In this document: positions 33,126 to 40,830 of the stretch, piece after piece
Layout: each line of letters begins with the position of its first letter
How positions within the stretch are numbered: the first letter of the stretch is position 1
DNA from: JBFHRE01 sp041746105
GTDB taxonomy: Bacteria; Actinomycetota; Acidimicrobiia; Spongiisociales; ZC4RG35
Length of the DNA stretch: 64,000 bases
Direction: 5' to 3'
Assembly (NCBI GenBank): GCA_041746105.1
Contig: JBGTHP010000009.1
Coordinates: 1 to 64,000 of the forward strand
The notes under the pieces: model-generated
Seen by the model: the letters and a program-made list of their open reading frames with translations, nothing else
Database searches by the model: none
Told to the model about the DNA's origin: nothing
Made by a program: the position numbers and the translations under genes

Positions 33126-33790
33126 ACGGCGGCGATCGCAACAAACAGTCGGTCGGCCATGAAGGTGCCAACCCCTACCGGCGATCCATCGTTCGCCCGC
33201 ACCGTGAGGGTTCCGTCGGGTGTGGCGGCAATGACCTCGAGGGTTGCTCCCGGCCGGAAACCGGAATCGTCGAGAAACCCCATGATTTCTGAGTCCAATT
33301 CGAGTTCCTCGGAAATCCTCTCCAGCGGTTTGACCATTCCCGGCGTCATCGAAGACAAGGGTGCGATCGGCGGAGGCCGGTAGCCGGCGCCCGGGATCGG
33401 GTTGCCGTGAGGACAGGTCTTCGGGTCGCCGAGCGCTTTCCACATCGCCGCCTCGACATCGTCGGAGATGACGTGCTCCCACACCTCGGCCTCGGCGTGC
33501 ACCTTCACCCAGGGGAGGCCCAGCACCTCTGACAAGAAACGCTCGGACAACCGGTGACGTCGCACGACGACTTCGGCCAAATGGCGACCTTCGTCCGTCA
33601 GGCGGATTTCGCTGTCGGAGACGACGAGTCCGTCGTCGACCATACGCCTCACCATTTCGGAGACGGAGGCACGGGTCACTCCAAGCCAGTCCGCGATCCG
33701 CGCCTGGATGACCGGGATTCCCTCCTCGGCGAGTTCGAAGATGGCCGCGACATATTCGCGATACGGCATCCGGTAGTCAGCAGCCTCCAT
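33122..33790 (-). CDS. DtxR-family metalloregulator with MntR-type metal ligands and C-terminal FeoA/SH3 domain
   Basis: A 222-residue repressor. Residues 1-70 are a winged helix (IADWLGVTRASVSEMVRRMV), 75-145 a dimerisation and metal domain (RHRLSERFL, VHAEAEVWEHVISDDVEAAM, CPHGNPIPG), and 150-222 an SH3-like FeoA domain. At the position of the redox-active Cys102 of DtxR/IdeR there is Glu, and the Met10 position is also Glu; MntR has acidic residues at both. This predicts Mn(II) sensing in a full-length IdeR-type architecture. No metal transporter gene lies next to it, so the targets are elsewhere. Confidence 0.88.
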   Translation of the reverse strand: MEAADYRMPYREYVAAIFELAEEGIPVIQARIADWLGVTRASVSEMVRRMVDDGLVVSDSEIRLTDEGRHLAEVVVRRHRLSERFLSEVLGLPWVKVHAEAEVWEHVISDDVEAAMWKALGDPKTCPHGNPIPGAGYRPPPIAPLSSMTPGMVKPLERISEELELDSEIMGFLDDSGFRPGATLEVIAATPDGTLTVRANDGSPVGVGTFMADRLFVAIAAV

Positions 33791-33892
33791 CCCGTGAGGC
33801 TAGCCAAGCGCCCGATCCTGTATCTCTGATCCGAGGCGGCTGATCGGTATCGCATCTGTCAACACTCATCGTTCGCCCTAACCTCTCCGGAA

Positions 33893-34978
33893 ATGCATTT
33901 GGACGCTGTGATCGCGCTGCTGGCTGCTTTTGCGGCGACTCTGTTTGCATTGGATCTGAGTCGGGATTACCTGAAGCGACGTCGACCACATACCGCCGCC
34001 TACGCGGCCGGGATCGGGATGTTCGCGGCGGCGACTTGGGCATTGTGGGTGGGGTTGGCGTTCGGTTGGAGTGGGCCCGCCTATCGGGTTTTTTTTCTAC
34101 TCGGGGCCGTTCTCAACATCCCCACTCTCGCCATTGGTTCGATGTTCCTCGTGGTTGGCAAAAAATCGGGACACGCCATGACTCTGTTCACAGGTGCCTT
34201 GGCGGCGATCTCGACCACGCTGGTTTCGACGGTGCCGTTCGCCCGAGAGTTGCCTGTGTCTGGCCTGGCGGAGGATCTGTTCCCACCGATCTCCGACGGA
34301 TTCGGCCCGAGGCTCCTCGCGGCCATCGGATCGGGGTCCGGCGCGCTCCTCCTGATCCTCCTCGCAGTTGCCAGCGCAGTCCGGTTCTGGAACTCGGATC
34401 GTCGCATCGTCAAGGGCAACGCCCTCATCGTCGCAGGCACTCTCGCCGGTTCGACCGGCGGCACCCTGCTCGGGTTCTTGGGCGAAACGGAAGCCTTCGA
34501 GGTTTCGCTGCTGGCGACGGTCACCTTGATCTGGTGGGGATATCGAGTCACACGGCGCAAACGCTCGAGTTCCACAAGGAGACTGGCCGTCGTGGGGCCG
34601 TCCAGCGACGCCGCCGGTAGAGAGCGGGCCGAGTCTTTGCTTTCGGCCCTGGAAGCGCACGGCTTTGTCGTGACCTGCCCGGCGCGTGACCAAGAACAAT
34701 GGGGTGAGGTTGGATTCACGGCTTCCGAGCAGATCCAGTTGGTTTTCGACGCGATCGACCGATCCGAGGCCGTTGTCGCCGATCTCGCAGGAGGTCTCGG
34801 GGTGGAGATGGCGGCGGGGTACGCGAGAGCGGCGACAAAGCCGTTCTTCGTTGCTGCACCGGAAGGACGAGGGATTTCGAGAGAGCTGAGAGGGGCGGCC
34901 TCTGATGAGATCTACTACGCCTCACCGATCGAGGTGGTCAGCCGGATTCAACGCTTTTTTGACGCCATCGAGGAGTGA
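33893..34978 (+). CDS. Seven-helix membrane protein with C-terminal nucleoside-2-deoxyribosyltransferase-like domain
   Basis: A 361-residue protein. Residues 1-220 contain about seven hydrophobic segments (first HLDAVIALLAAFAATLFALD, last LLATVTLIWWGYRV). Residues 228-361 form a soluble Rossmann-like domain: RRLAVVGPSSDAAGRERAES, then FDAIDRSEAVVADLAGGLGV and EMAAGYARAATKPFFVAA. The Asp-rich DxSEAVVADL and the Glu in GVEMAAGYA match the active-site pattern of nucleoside deoxyribosyltransferases and related nucleotide-processing folds. The combination suggests a membrane sensor linked to nucleotide turnover, but this is inference. The 3' end overlaps the next gene (other strand) by 41 bases. 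Confidence 0.65.
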   Translation: MHLDAVIALLAAFAATLFALDLSRDYLKRRRPHTAAYAAGIGMFAAATWALWVGLAFGWSGPAYRVFFLLGAVLNIPTLAIGSMFLVVGKKSGHAMTLFTGALAAISTTLVSTVPFARELPVSGLAEDLFPPISDGFGPRLLAAIGSGSGALLLILLAVASAVRFWNSDRRIVKGNALIVAGTLAGSTGGTLLGFLGETEAFEVSLLATVTLIWWGYRVTRRKRSSSTRRLAVVGPSSDAAGRERAESLLSALEAHGFVVTCPARDQEQWGEVGFTASEQIQLVFDAIDRSEAVVADLAGGLGVEMAAGYARAATKPFFVAAPEGRGISRELRGAASDEIYYASPIEVVSRIQRFFDAIEE

Positions 34979-35300
34979 CGGCTACCGCGACCGCCAGGGA
35001 GATCGAGACGGCGGCGAGAAGGGTGTGGACAAGGCGGAAACCCCAAGAGTGAGAGTCGATCCACACCGAAGCCAGTGATGTCGTCCACACCACCCCCGTC
35101 ACGCCGGTGTAGACCCAGAGCCACCGGTTGGGCCGCCGGCTCCACAACAAAACGGCGGCCACCGCGGCCACCGTCAGAGAGCCAACAACCCTGGCCCACG
35201 CCATCGGCGGGGTCTCACCGTCCAACAGCGCCACCCTCCCGCCCCAGGTGATCATGGCCCAGACGGCCACAACACCGGCCAGCCATCGATATGGGATCAT
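34938..35300 (-). CDS. Small four-helix membrane protein, unknown
   Basis: A 120-residue protein with four hydrophobic segments (WLAGVVAVWAMITWGG, VVGSLTVAAVAAVLLW, WVYTGVTGVVWTTSLASVWI, LLAAVSISLAVAVAVT). I recognise no family. It is divergent from mobA with 6 bases between the two starts and overlaps the preceding gene tail to tail. The helix pattern and codon use support a real gene, though homology is not visible. Confidence 0.55.
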   Translation of the reverse strand: MIPYRWLAGVVAVWAMITWGGRVALLDGETPPMAWARVVGSLTVAAVAAVLLWSRRPNRWLWVYTGVTGVVWTTSLASVWIDSHSWGFRLVHTLLAAVSISLAVAVAVTPRWRQKSVESG

Positions 35301-35306
35301 GAGGCG

Positions 35307-35897
35307 ATGCTACGTCCACTTGGAGTAATAGCCGCAGGGGGGCAATCCTCTCGCATGGGCGAGGACAAAGCACTGGTGCCGATTGCCGGCGCCCCGATGA
35401 TCAACTGGGTGGCGGCGGCATTGGCAGATGCATGTGACGGCATCGTCGTCGCAGGGAGAGAACCCGGCTGGTTGGGATTTGAAGCCATCCCGGACCAGTC
35501 CGAGGCTCAGCAGGGACCGCTCGCCGCGCTGTATTCAGTTGCGCTTGCCCATCCCGAAAGACAGCTCTTGCTCGTTGCCGTGGACCAACCGTGGCTCCTC
35601 AAAGCCACCGTTGGCCGGCTTGCCAAAAAGGGCGAACTCGGCGTGGCCGTGGTACCGGTTGAAAACGGTCAGCGCCAGACTCTTTGTGCCATCTTTCCGG
35701 AAGGTCTGGGTGACCTCGCCCAGGACGAGCTCGGCGCGGGCGGTTCGATTCAGAGTTTGTTGGATCGGATCTCGTTCGAACCGATCATCGAAAGCGAGTG
35801 GAAAACCTGGGGTGAGGACGGCCGGTCATGGTTTTCGTGTGACACCACAGACGCCATAGAAATCGGGATGACAGCTTTCGGAACGCCCCGAACCTGA
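35307..35897 (+). CDS. mobA: Molybdenum cofactor guanylyltransferase MobA-like
   Basis: A 196-residue nucleotidyltransferase that would attach GMP to molybdopterin. The N-terminal loop GVIAAGGQSSRMGEDKALVP is the family signature, followed by PDQSEAQQGPLAALYS and the metal Asp in LLVAVDQPWL. The length is normal. It lies about 1 kb from moaA, which supports a cofactor role; a CTP:molybdopterin enzyme (MocA-like) is the main alternative. Confidence 0.8.
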   Translation: MLRPLGVIAAGGQSSRMGEDKALVPIAGAPMINWVAAALADACDGIVVAGREPGWLGFEAIPDQSEAQQGPLAALYSVALAHPERQLLLVAVDQPWLLKATVGRLAKKGELGVAVVPVENGQRQTLCAIFPEGLGDLAQDELGAGGSIQSLLDRISFEPIIESEWKTWGEDGRSWFSCDTTDAIEIGMTAFGTPRT

Positions 35898-35918
35898 CAC
35901 TGTCGACCGGGCGACCCG

Positions 35919-36023
35919 TCAGTCGTCGATGGCCTCGATCCCGAGCTGCTTGAGACGGCCGAGGTTGTCCTTCATTTCCTGAAGCACGCCAGGGGCGTGC
36001 CCTTCCTGGGGTTTCAGCCACGT
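35919..36023 (-). pseudogene. Possible 3' remnant of a lost gene
   Basis: A short in-frame stretch (LKPQEGHAPGVLQEMKDNLG followed by RLKQLGIEAIDD and a stop) looks like the C-terminus of a normal protein, with coding-like codon use. Upstream of it the frame runs into the 3' end of the lower-GC membrane gene, where it stops looking coding. I do not recognise the parent family. It may equally be chance. Confidence 0.25.
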
Positions 36024-36039
36024 TCGAGATCCATCTCGC

Positions 36040-36738
36040 CTAGCGGGATTGTGGTGACCCCTGAGTGCTAGTGGTGTGTTCTCTGACGATGAGAACGGGA
36101 CAAGCCACAATCAGCCAGAGGAATAAGGCGAGACCGCCAACACCAACACCAGTCGGGATGAGCGCCACAGTGGCCGCGACGAGTACGACGCCCACCCAGG
36201 CAAACGGCTTGGGGAGCAATCCCACGACCAACGAGCTGATGCTCATCGTGAAGGCGACACCCACAGCACCAAGCATGAACAGGGCAATGATGTGTTCTTT
36301 CAGGATCGATAACGGAAGCACCGCGTCGGAGAGCATGTTCGGAACGATCGGTGCGCTGATCGCCATGCGATATGACGCATGAACCAAAGCGCCGATCGTC
36401 ATGACAATCCCAAATGCATAGGCCACAAGAGCCAACAGTTCACCTTTAGGGCCTTCCCGGGCGAGGCGCATCCGTAGCGAGGCACCAAACCCGACCAAGG
36501 CAAACGCTCCGACTATGCCTACCGTGCTTCCAGCGACGATTCTCGTCCTGTTGTTAGTGATCTCAGCTGCGAGCTCAGTGACCGGACTGTCAGGCCCCAA
36601 CCAACCGCCATGGTCGATAATGAAGAACCCCACGAACATCAATACCAGTGCAGCCAGACCCAACCACCACCCAATCAGTTCCAGTTCATCCGAACGATCT
36701 GTAGACATCTTCCAGGTCTGCTCTTTCAAGTTCGCCAT
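36040..36738 (-). CDS. Hypothetical membrane protein, lower GC
   Basis: A 232-residue protein with about six to seven hydrophobic segments (LGLAALVLMFVGFFIIDHGG, RIVAGSTVGIVGAFALVGFG, HIIALFMLGAVGVAFTMSIS, VGGLALFLWLIVACPVLIV). No family recognised. Its base composition and codon use look visibly less GC-biased than the neighbours, and a gene remnant lies at its 3' side, so it may have been acquired later. The ATG at 36738 begins MANLKEQTWKMSTDRSDELE; the second ATG 10 codons in is an alternative. Confidence 0.6.
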   Translation of the reverse strand: MANLKEQTWKMSTDRSDELELIGWWLGLAALVLMFVGFFIIDHGGWLGPDSPVTELAAEITNNRTRIVAGSTVGIVGAFALVGFGASLRMRLAREGPKGELLALVAYAFGIVMTIGALVHASYRMAISAPIVPNMLSDAVLPLSILKEHIIALFMLGAVGVAFTMSISSLVVGLLPKPFAWVGVVLVAATVALIPTGVGVGGLALFLWLIVACPVLIVREHTTSTQGSPQSR

Positions 36739-36894
36739 CGATCTCGCTACTCAAACATGAGAACAGACGAACCAGACGGACAAACCGGTGACACCAGCCA
36801 GGTAGATAACGGCACTTGCCGGTTCTCGCTGCCGGGTGCAGGGATGGTCGAGGGGCTGAACGCAAACTGCCTGGTCAGAGGAATACAAGGCGCT

Positions 36895-37917
36895 CTACCC
36901 GCCGATGTAGCTCATTTCTATCCGTTGCAACTCGGTCGTTCCTTCAGAGCGGATCTCCGAATAACGGTCAGTGCGTGAACCCCAGACCCCAGAGATCACG
37001 GCGTCGAGTTCTTCATCACCAGCGCCGCCCCGGAGCAGCGCCCGCAGGTCGGTCCCGGCCGTGGCAAACAGACATGTGTAGAGCCCGCCCTCGGCCGACA
37101 GCCTCGCTCTGCTGCAATCGCCGCAGAAGGGCTGCGTCACAGAAGAGATCACGCCGATCTCACCCTGACCGTCTTTGTACCGGTATCGCTGTGCGACCTC
37201 GCCCGTGTAATTCGGATCTACCGGTTCGAGCGGAAACACCTCGTTGATTCGAGCAACGACTTCCTTGGCGGAGACCACGTCGTCGAGCCTCCAGCCGTTG
37301 GTCGTGCCCACATCCATGTATTCGATGAACCGCACGATGTGGCCGGTGCTGCGGAAATGCGCCGCCATGTCGACAATGCTTTCGTCGTTGACGCCGCGCT
37401 TGGTGACCATGTTGATCTTGATCGGGTCGAGACCGGCGTCGGAGGCGGCGGCGATCCCGTCCAAAACCTTCTGGACCGGGTAACCGACATCATTCATCGC
37501 CATGAACACGGTGTCGTCCATGGAGTCGAGACTGACCGTCACTCTGTCGAGTCCGGCGGCGGACAGAACCTTCGCCTTTCGTTCCAGCAGGCTGCCGTTG
37601 GTGGTGAGAGTGAGGTCCTGCACCCCGGCGATCTGAGCCAACCGGGCGATGAGGTCCTCGATGCCCTTGCGCAACAAAGGTTCGCCGCCCGTTATCCGAA
37701 CCTTGGTAACCCCGTGGCGTACGAACGAACGAACGACCCGTTCCAGTTCTTCAAAACTGAGCAGGAAGTCGCGGGACAAAAATTCGTAGTCTTTTCCGAA
37801 GATCTCTTTGGGCATGCAGTAGGTGCAACGGAAATTGCACCGATCGGTGACCGAGATGCGTAGATCGCGCACTGGCCTCCGGAACCGATCACGAATGTCC
37901 ACGGGCGAGAAAGTCAT
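36895..37917 (-). CDS. moaA: GTP 3',8-cyclase MoaA
   Basis: A 340-residue radical SAM enzyme that starts molybdopterin synthesis. The first 4Fe-4S motif is CNFRCTYCMP (about residues 28-35), followed by RITGGEPLLRKG. The second cluster region is FCGDCSRARLSAEGGLYTCL. The protein ends in YIGG, the C-terminal Gly-Gly needed for MoaA activity. MoaC and MoaE are not in the window. A thioredoxin gene is divergent 55 bases away. Confidence 0.94.
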   Translation of the reverse strand: MTFSPVDIRDRFRRPVRDLRISVTDRCNFRCTYCMPKEIFGKDYEFLSRDFLLSFEELERVVRSFVRHGVTKVRITGGEPLLRKGIEDLIARLAQIAGVQDLTLTTNGSLLERKAKVLSAAGLDRVTVSLDSMDDTVFMAMNDVGYPVQKVLDGIAAASDAGLDPIKINMVTKRGVNDESIVDMAAHFRSTGHIVRFIEYMDVGTTNGWRLDDVVSAKEVVARINEVFPLEPVDPNYTGEVAQRYRYKDGQGEIGVISSVTQPFCGDCSRARLSAEGGLYTCLFATAGTDLRALLRGGAGDEELDAVISGVWGSRTDRYSEIRSEGTTELQRIEMSYIGG

Positions 37918-37972
37918 ACCCTGAGGCTACTGCGGGTTGGTAATTCCGGAAAGGGCAGTAACTTGTGCGCCT

Positions 37973-38341
37973 ATGGCCATGTTTCGCAAGAAGAACAAGC
38001 CGGTCAGTCTCGAGCACGCCGGACAACTCGACGAGTTGCTTGGGACCCACAAGTCGGTGCTGGTCGACTTCTATCAGACCAACTGTCAGCCATGCCGCGT
38101 CATGGACGGGATCATCAACGAGATAGCCGACGAATCCGGTGACGAAGCAGTGGTGGTCAAGGTCAACCTCGCCCACGTCCCGGAGCTGTTCGAGAAGTTC
38201 AAGATCAAATCCACCCCCACTTTTGTTGTCATGAACTGGCGGGAAGGGGCCAACACACCCACCCAGCGGTTCCGGGCCTCCGGTCTCGTCAAAAAAGATG
38301 TGCTCACCGCAGCCATCAAGTCGGGGTTGCCCAAGAGCTGA
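37973..38341 (+). CDS. Thioredoxin-like protein (CQPC)
   Basis: A 122-residue thioredoxin fold. The active site is FYQTNCQPCRVMDG (CQPC in place of CGPC), and the cis-proline is in KSTPTFVVMNW. Substituting Gly by Gln usually alters redox potential, so it may serve a special partner. ATG 37973 (MAMFRKKNK) is preferred over the longer frame from 37937. It is divergent from moaA and lies 63 bases before the persulfide dioxygenase gene, which makes a role in sulfide or persulfide handling plausible. Confidence 0.8.
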   Translation: MAMFRKKNKPVSLEHAGQLDELLGTHKSVLVDFYQTNCQPCRVMDGIINEIADESGDEAVVVKVNLAHVPELFEKFKIKSTPTFVVMNWREGANTPTQRFRASGLVKKDVLTAAIKSGLPKS

Positions 38342-38404
38342 AACGGTTCGCAAGACCGACACCGTGGTCGGGGAGACTCGACCACGCAGGGTCTAGGATT
38401 CGGG

Positions 38405-39736
38405 TTGATGCATATAGACGTCGATCGGACCGCCAGTCTCGGCGACTCGTCCTACCTCTTGACCCATGACGGTCACGGGGTGGTAGTGGACCCCCAACTC
38501 CACCTCGCTCCCCTCCTCGACCTTATCGAGAAGTCCGGCGCCACGGTCACCCACGTTCTCGACACCCATGTTCACAACGACTATCTGTCTGGTGCCAAGG
38601 CACTGGCAGCCCAACTCGATGCAGACCTCGTCCTCCCGGCCGGAGCCGGAACCCGGTTTACGTTTGTGCCCGCGTTTCATTCCGAACCGCTCGCCGCCGG
38701 GCAGAACCTCTCGATCCTTCCGCTCCACACCCCCGGACACACCCCAGAACACACCTCCTATCTGATCGGACCACCCGGCGAGCCAGGAGCGTTGTTTTCA
38801 GGAGGATCGCTGTTGCTGGGTGCAGCGGGCCGTACCGATCTGCTGGGTTCAGAATTGGCCGAGTCGCTGGCGCGTCTCCAATACGGATCGGTGCGGCGCC
38901 TCGCCGGACTGCCACATGACACCGGCCTCTACCCCACACATGGGGCCGGCAGCTTTTGTGCAGCCGGAACCAGCGCCACCGGCAACACCACGATCGGAGC
39001 AGAAATAGCCTCCAACCCGGTTCTGGCCTATGCCGACGAAGACTCGTTCGTGCAAGGTCAACTGGCGAACCTGCTTCCCTATCCGGACTACTACCCCGCG
39101 ATGGCGCCGATCAACCGGATCGGGCGGGAGGCGATAGTCGATCCATCGCCGGCCGTCGTGGATGGACCCTCACTCCTCGAGCTCCGAACACAGGGCGTCG
39201 AAATCATCGACGGGCGCTCACGCCATCACTACGCCCAGGGCCATGTGAGGGACAGCTTGAATATCGAGTTGTCGGACTCCTTTGCACCATGGGTGGGGTG
39301 GCTCGTGCCGTTTGGCACCCCGATCGCCCTCGTCCTCGATGTCGCTCAGAGTGCGGTGGCCGCATCACTGGAACTCGCCAGAATCGGATACCAGGTGACA
39401 GCGGTTGCCTACGACCTGGCCGGCATCGAACTGGTCACGAACAAGACGGCGGGTCCAGCCGAACTGTCCGAGGCCATCGGCACCAAGAACGTGATCGACG
39501 TCCGCGACCCACAAGAACATCGCTCCAGCCGGGTCAAGGGCATCGTCCATCGATACGTCCCCGACCTCCGCCATGATCTCGCCCTCGAACCGGGCGAGGT
39601 GTGGCTGACCTGTGCATCCGGTTTCAGGGCGAGCGTCGCCGCCGGTTTGGTCGAACGCCAGGGCTTTCGTCCCGTTGTGGTCGCGAGCGGCGGTATCCCC
39701 GAGTTGTTGAAGCTGAGGCCAGACCTGGCGAATTGA
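38405..39736 (+). CDS. MBL-fold persulfide dioxygenase-like / double-rhodanese fusion
   Basis: A 443-residue protein. Residues 1-225 are a metallo-beta-lactamase domain of the ETHE1/persulfide dioxygenase kind, with DTHVHNDYLSGAKALA and LPLHTPGHTPEHTSYL holding metal His residues. Residues 255-345 are a rhodanese-like domain with no catalytic Cys (ALVLDVAQS at that place), and 355-440 a second rhodanese with Cys in WLTCASGFRASVAAG. Such fusions oxidise glutathione- or bacillithiol/mycothiol-type persulfides to sulfite and pass sulfane sulfur. The thioredoxin upstream and the cysteine operon in the same window fit a sulfide theme. Confidence 0.85.
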   Translation: MMHIDVDRTASLGDSSYLLTHDGHGVVVDPQLHLAPLLDLIEKSGATVTHVLDTHVHNDYLSGAKALAAQLDADLVLPAGAGTRFTFVPAFHSEPLAAGQNLSILPLHTPGHTPEHTSYLIGPPGEPGALFSGGSLLLGAAGRTDLLGSELAESLARLQYGSVRRLAGLPHDTGLYPTHGAGSFCAAGTSATGNTTIGAEIASNPVLAYADEDSFVQGQLANLLPYPDYYPAMAPINRIGREAIVDPSPAVVDGPSLLELRTQGVEIIDGRSRHHYAQGHVRDSLNIELSDSFAPWVGWLVPFGTPIALVLDVAQSAVAASLELARIGYQVTAVAYDLAGIELVTNKTAGPAELSEAIGTKNVIDVRDPQEHRSSRVKGIVHRYVPDLRHDLALEPGEVWLTCASGFRASVAAGLVERQGFRPVVVASGGIPELLKLRPDLAN

Positions 39737-39774
39737 GTCGACACGCGGACTGGGCGCGGCGTTAACTTGCCCTG

Positions 39775-40830
39775 ATGGTTCCTACGGTTTTTGACGAAAC
39801 CGAACTCCTCCACGACCCCCATGGCGGGGTGTGGGTTGGCATTCGCATCACCGGAGATGAACCCCCTGAGCGCGCGACCATCATCAAACGAGCAGTGGAG
39901 GGCATCGGGTCCGAGATCCTCACGGCCGAGAAACACCCGGTTGCCACATGGCCCGCAACCCACGACCCGACGCTGGTCGAGTTTCTCGCCACGGCTTTCG
40001 AACAATGGCACCGGTCGAACTATCCCAAGGACCCAGGACAGGACCTCGTCGTTCCTTACGTGTTTGCGGGTGTCACCGGGGTGGATTACCGCAAGCCGTC
40101 ACCATCGATCGGAGCCAGGGCGGGTGAGTTTGCGATGGACACGATGACGCTGATCGGCGGTGGTACCTGGGAGGCGGTCGAGGGTGCGGTCGCCAGCGCG
40201 TTGAGCGCCGCCGACCTCGTTGCCGCCGGAACCAGGGCCGCCTACGCGCTCACCCGGCCTCCGGGTCATCACGCCGGAAGAGCCTATTTCGGCGGGAGTT
40301 GTTACCTCAACAACGCAGCCCTCGCCGCCCAGCGGTTGATCGATCGTGGCGTGACCGATGTGACCGTGATCGATGTCGACGCTCACCACGGCAACGGCAC
40401 CCAAGACATCTTCTACGAGCGCCAAGACGTCGGATATGTATCGGTTCATGTCGACCCTGGTCAGGGCTGGTTCCCTCATTTCGTCGGTTACGCCGACGAA
40501 GTTGGCGCCGACCGAGGGCTCGGAGCCAACCTCAACTTGCCGCTGGCTCCAGGAAGTGATGACGACAGTTGGTTGGCCGCAGTCGCCGCCGCGTGTGAGT
40601 TCGGCGCCGAGCGGGCGGCGGTGGTGGTTTCTCTCGGCGTCGACGCCGCGCTCGACGATCCAGAATCTCCGCTCGAAGTCTCGGCCGCCGGCTACCGACG
40701 AGCCGGCGAGATGATCGGTGCCCTCGGGAAACCGACGGTGCTCGTTCAAGAGGGCGGCTATCACCTGCCAACATTGGGTGGCCTGGTTGCCGGGTTTCTC
40801 GAAGGGTTTCAACACGGGGACAAAACATGA
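39775..40830 (+). CDS. Histone-deacetylase-fold hydrolase (acetylpolyamine amidohydrolase-like)
   Basis: A 351-residue zinc deacetylase of the HDAC superfamily. Key motifs are RPPGHHAGRAYFGGSCYLNN (the catalytic His pair and oxyanion loop), VIDVDAHHGNGTQDIFY (zinc Asp and His), VVSLGVDAALDDPESPLEVS (second zinc Asp) and VLVQEGGYHLPTLG. Bacterial members remove acetyl groups from polyamines or acetoin-related compounds. Its stop overlaps the next gene's start (ATGA), linking it to an S9 peptidase that acts on acylated peptides in related systems. Confidence 0.88.
   Translation: MVPTVFDETELLHDPHGGVWVGIRITGDEPPERATIIKRAVEGIGSEILTAEKHPVATWPATHDPTLVEFLATAFEQWHRSNYPKDPGQDLVVPYVFAGVTGVDYRKPSPSIGARAGEFAMDTMTLIGGGTWEAVEGAVASALSAADLVAAGTRAAYALTRPPGHHAGRAYFGGSCYLNNAALAAQRLIDRGVTDVTVIDVDAHHGNGTQDIFYERQDVGYVSVHVDPGQGWFPHFVGYADEVGADRGLGANLNLPLAPGSDDDSWLAAVAAACEFGAERAAVVVSLGVDAALDDPESPLEVSAAGYRRAGEMIGALGKPTVLVQEGGYHLPTLGGLVAGFLEGFQHGDKT

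Noticed and set aside
36739..36894. Gene or riboswitch in the gap between the lower-GC membrane gene and moaA
   Set aside because: No convincing frame, and the gap lies at the 3' end of moaA, not upstream of it.
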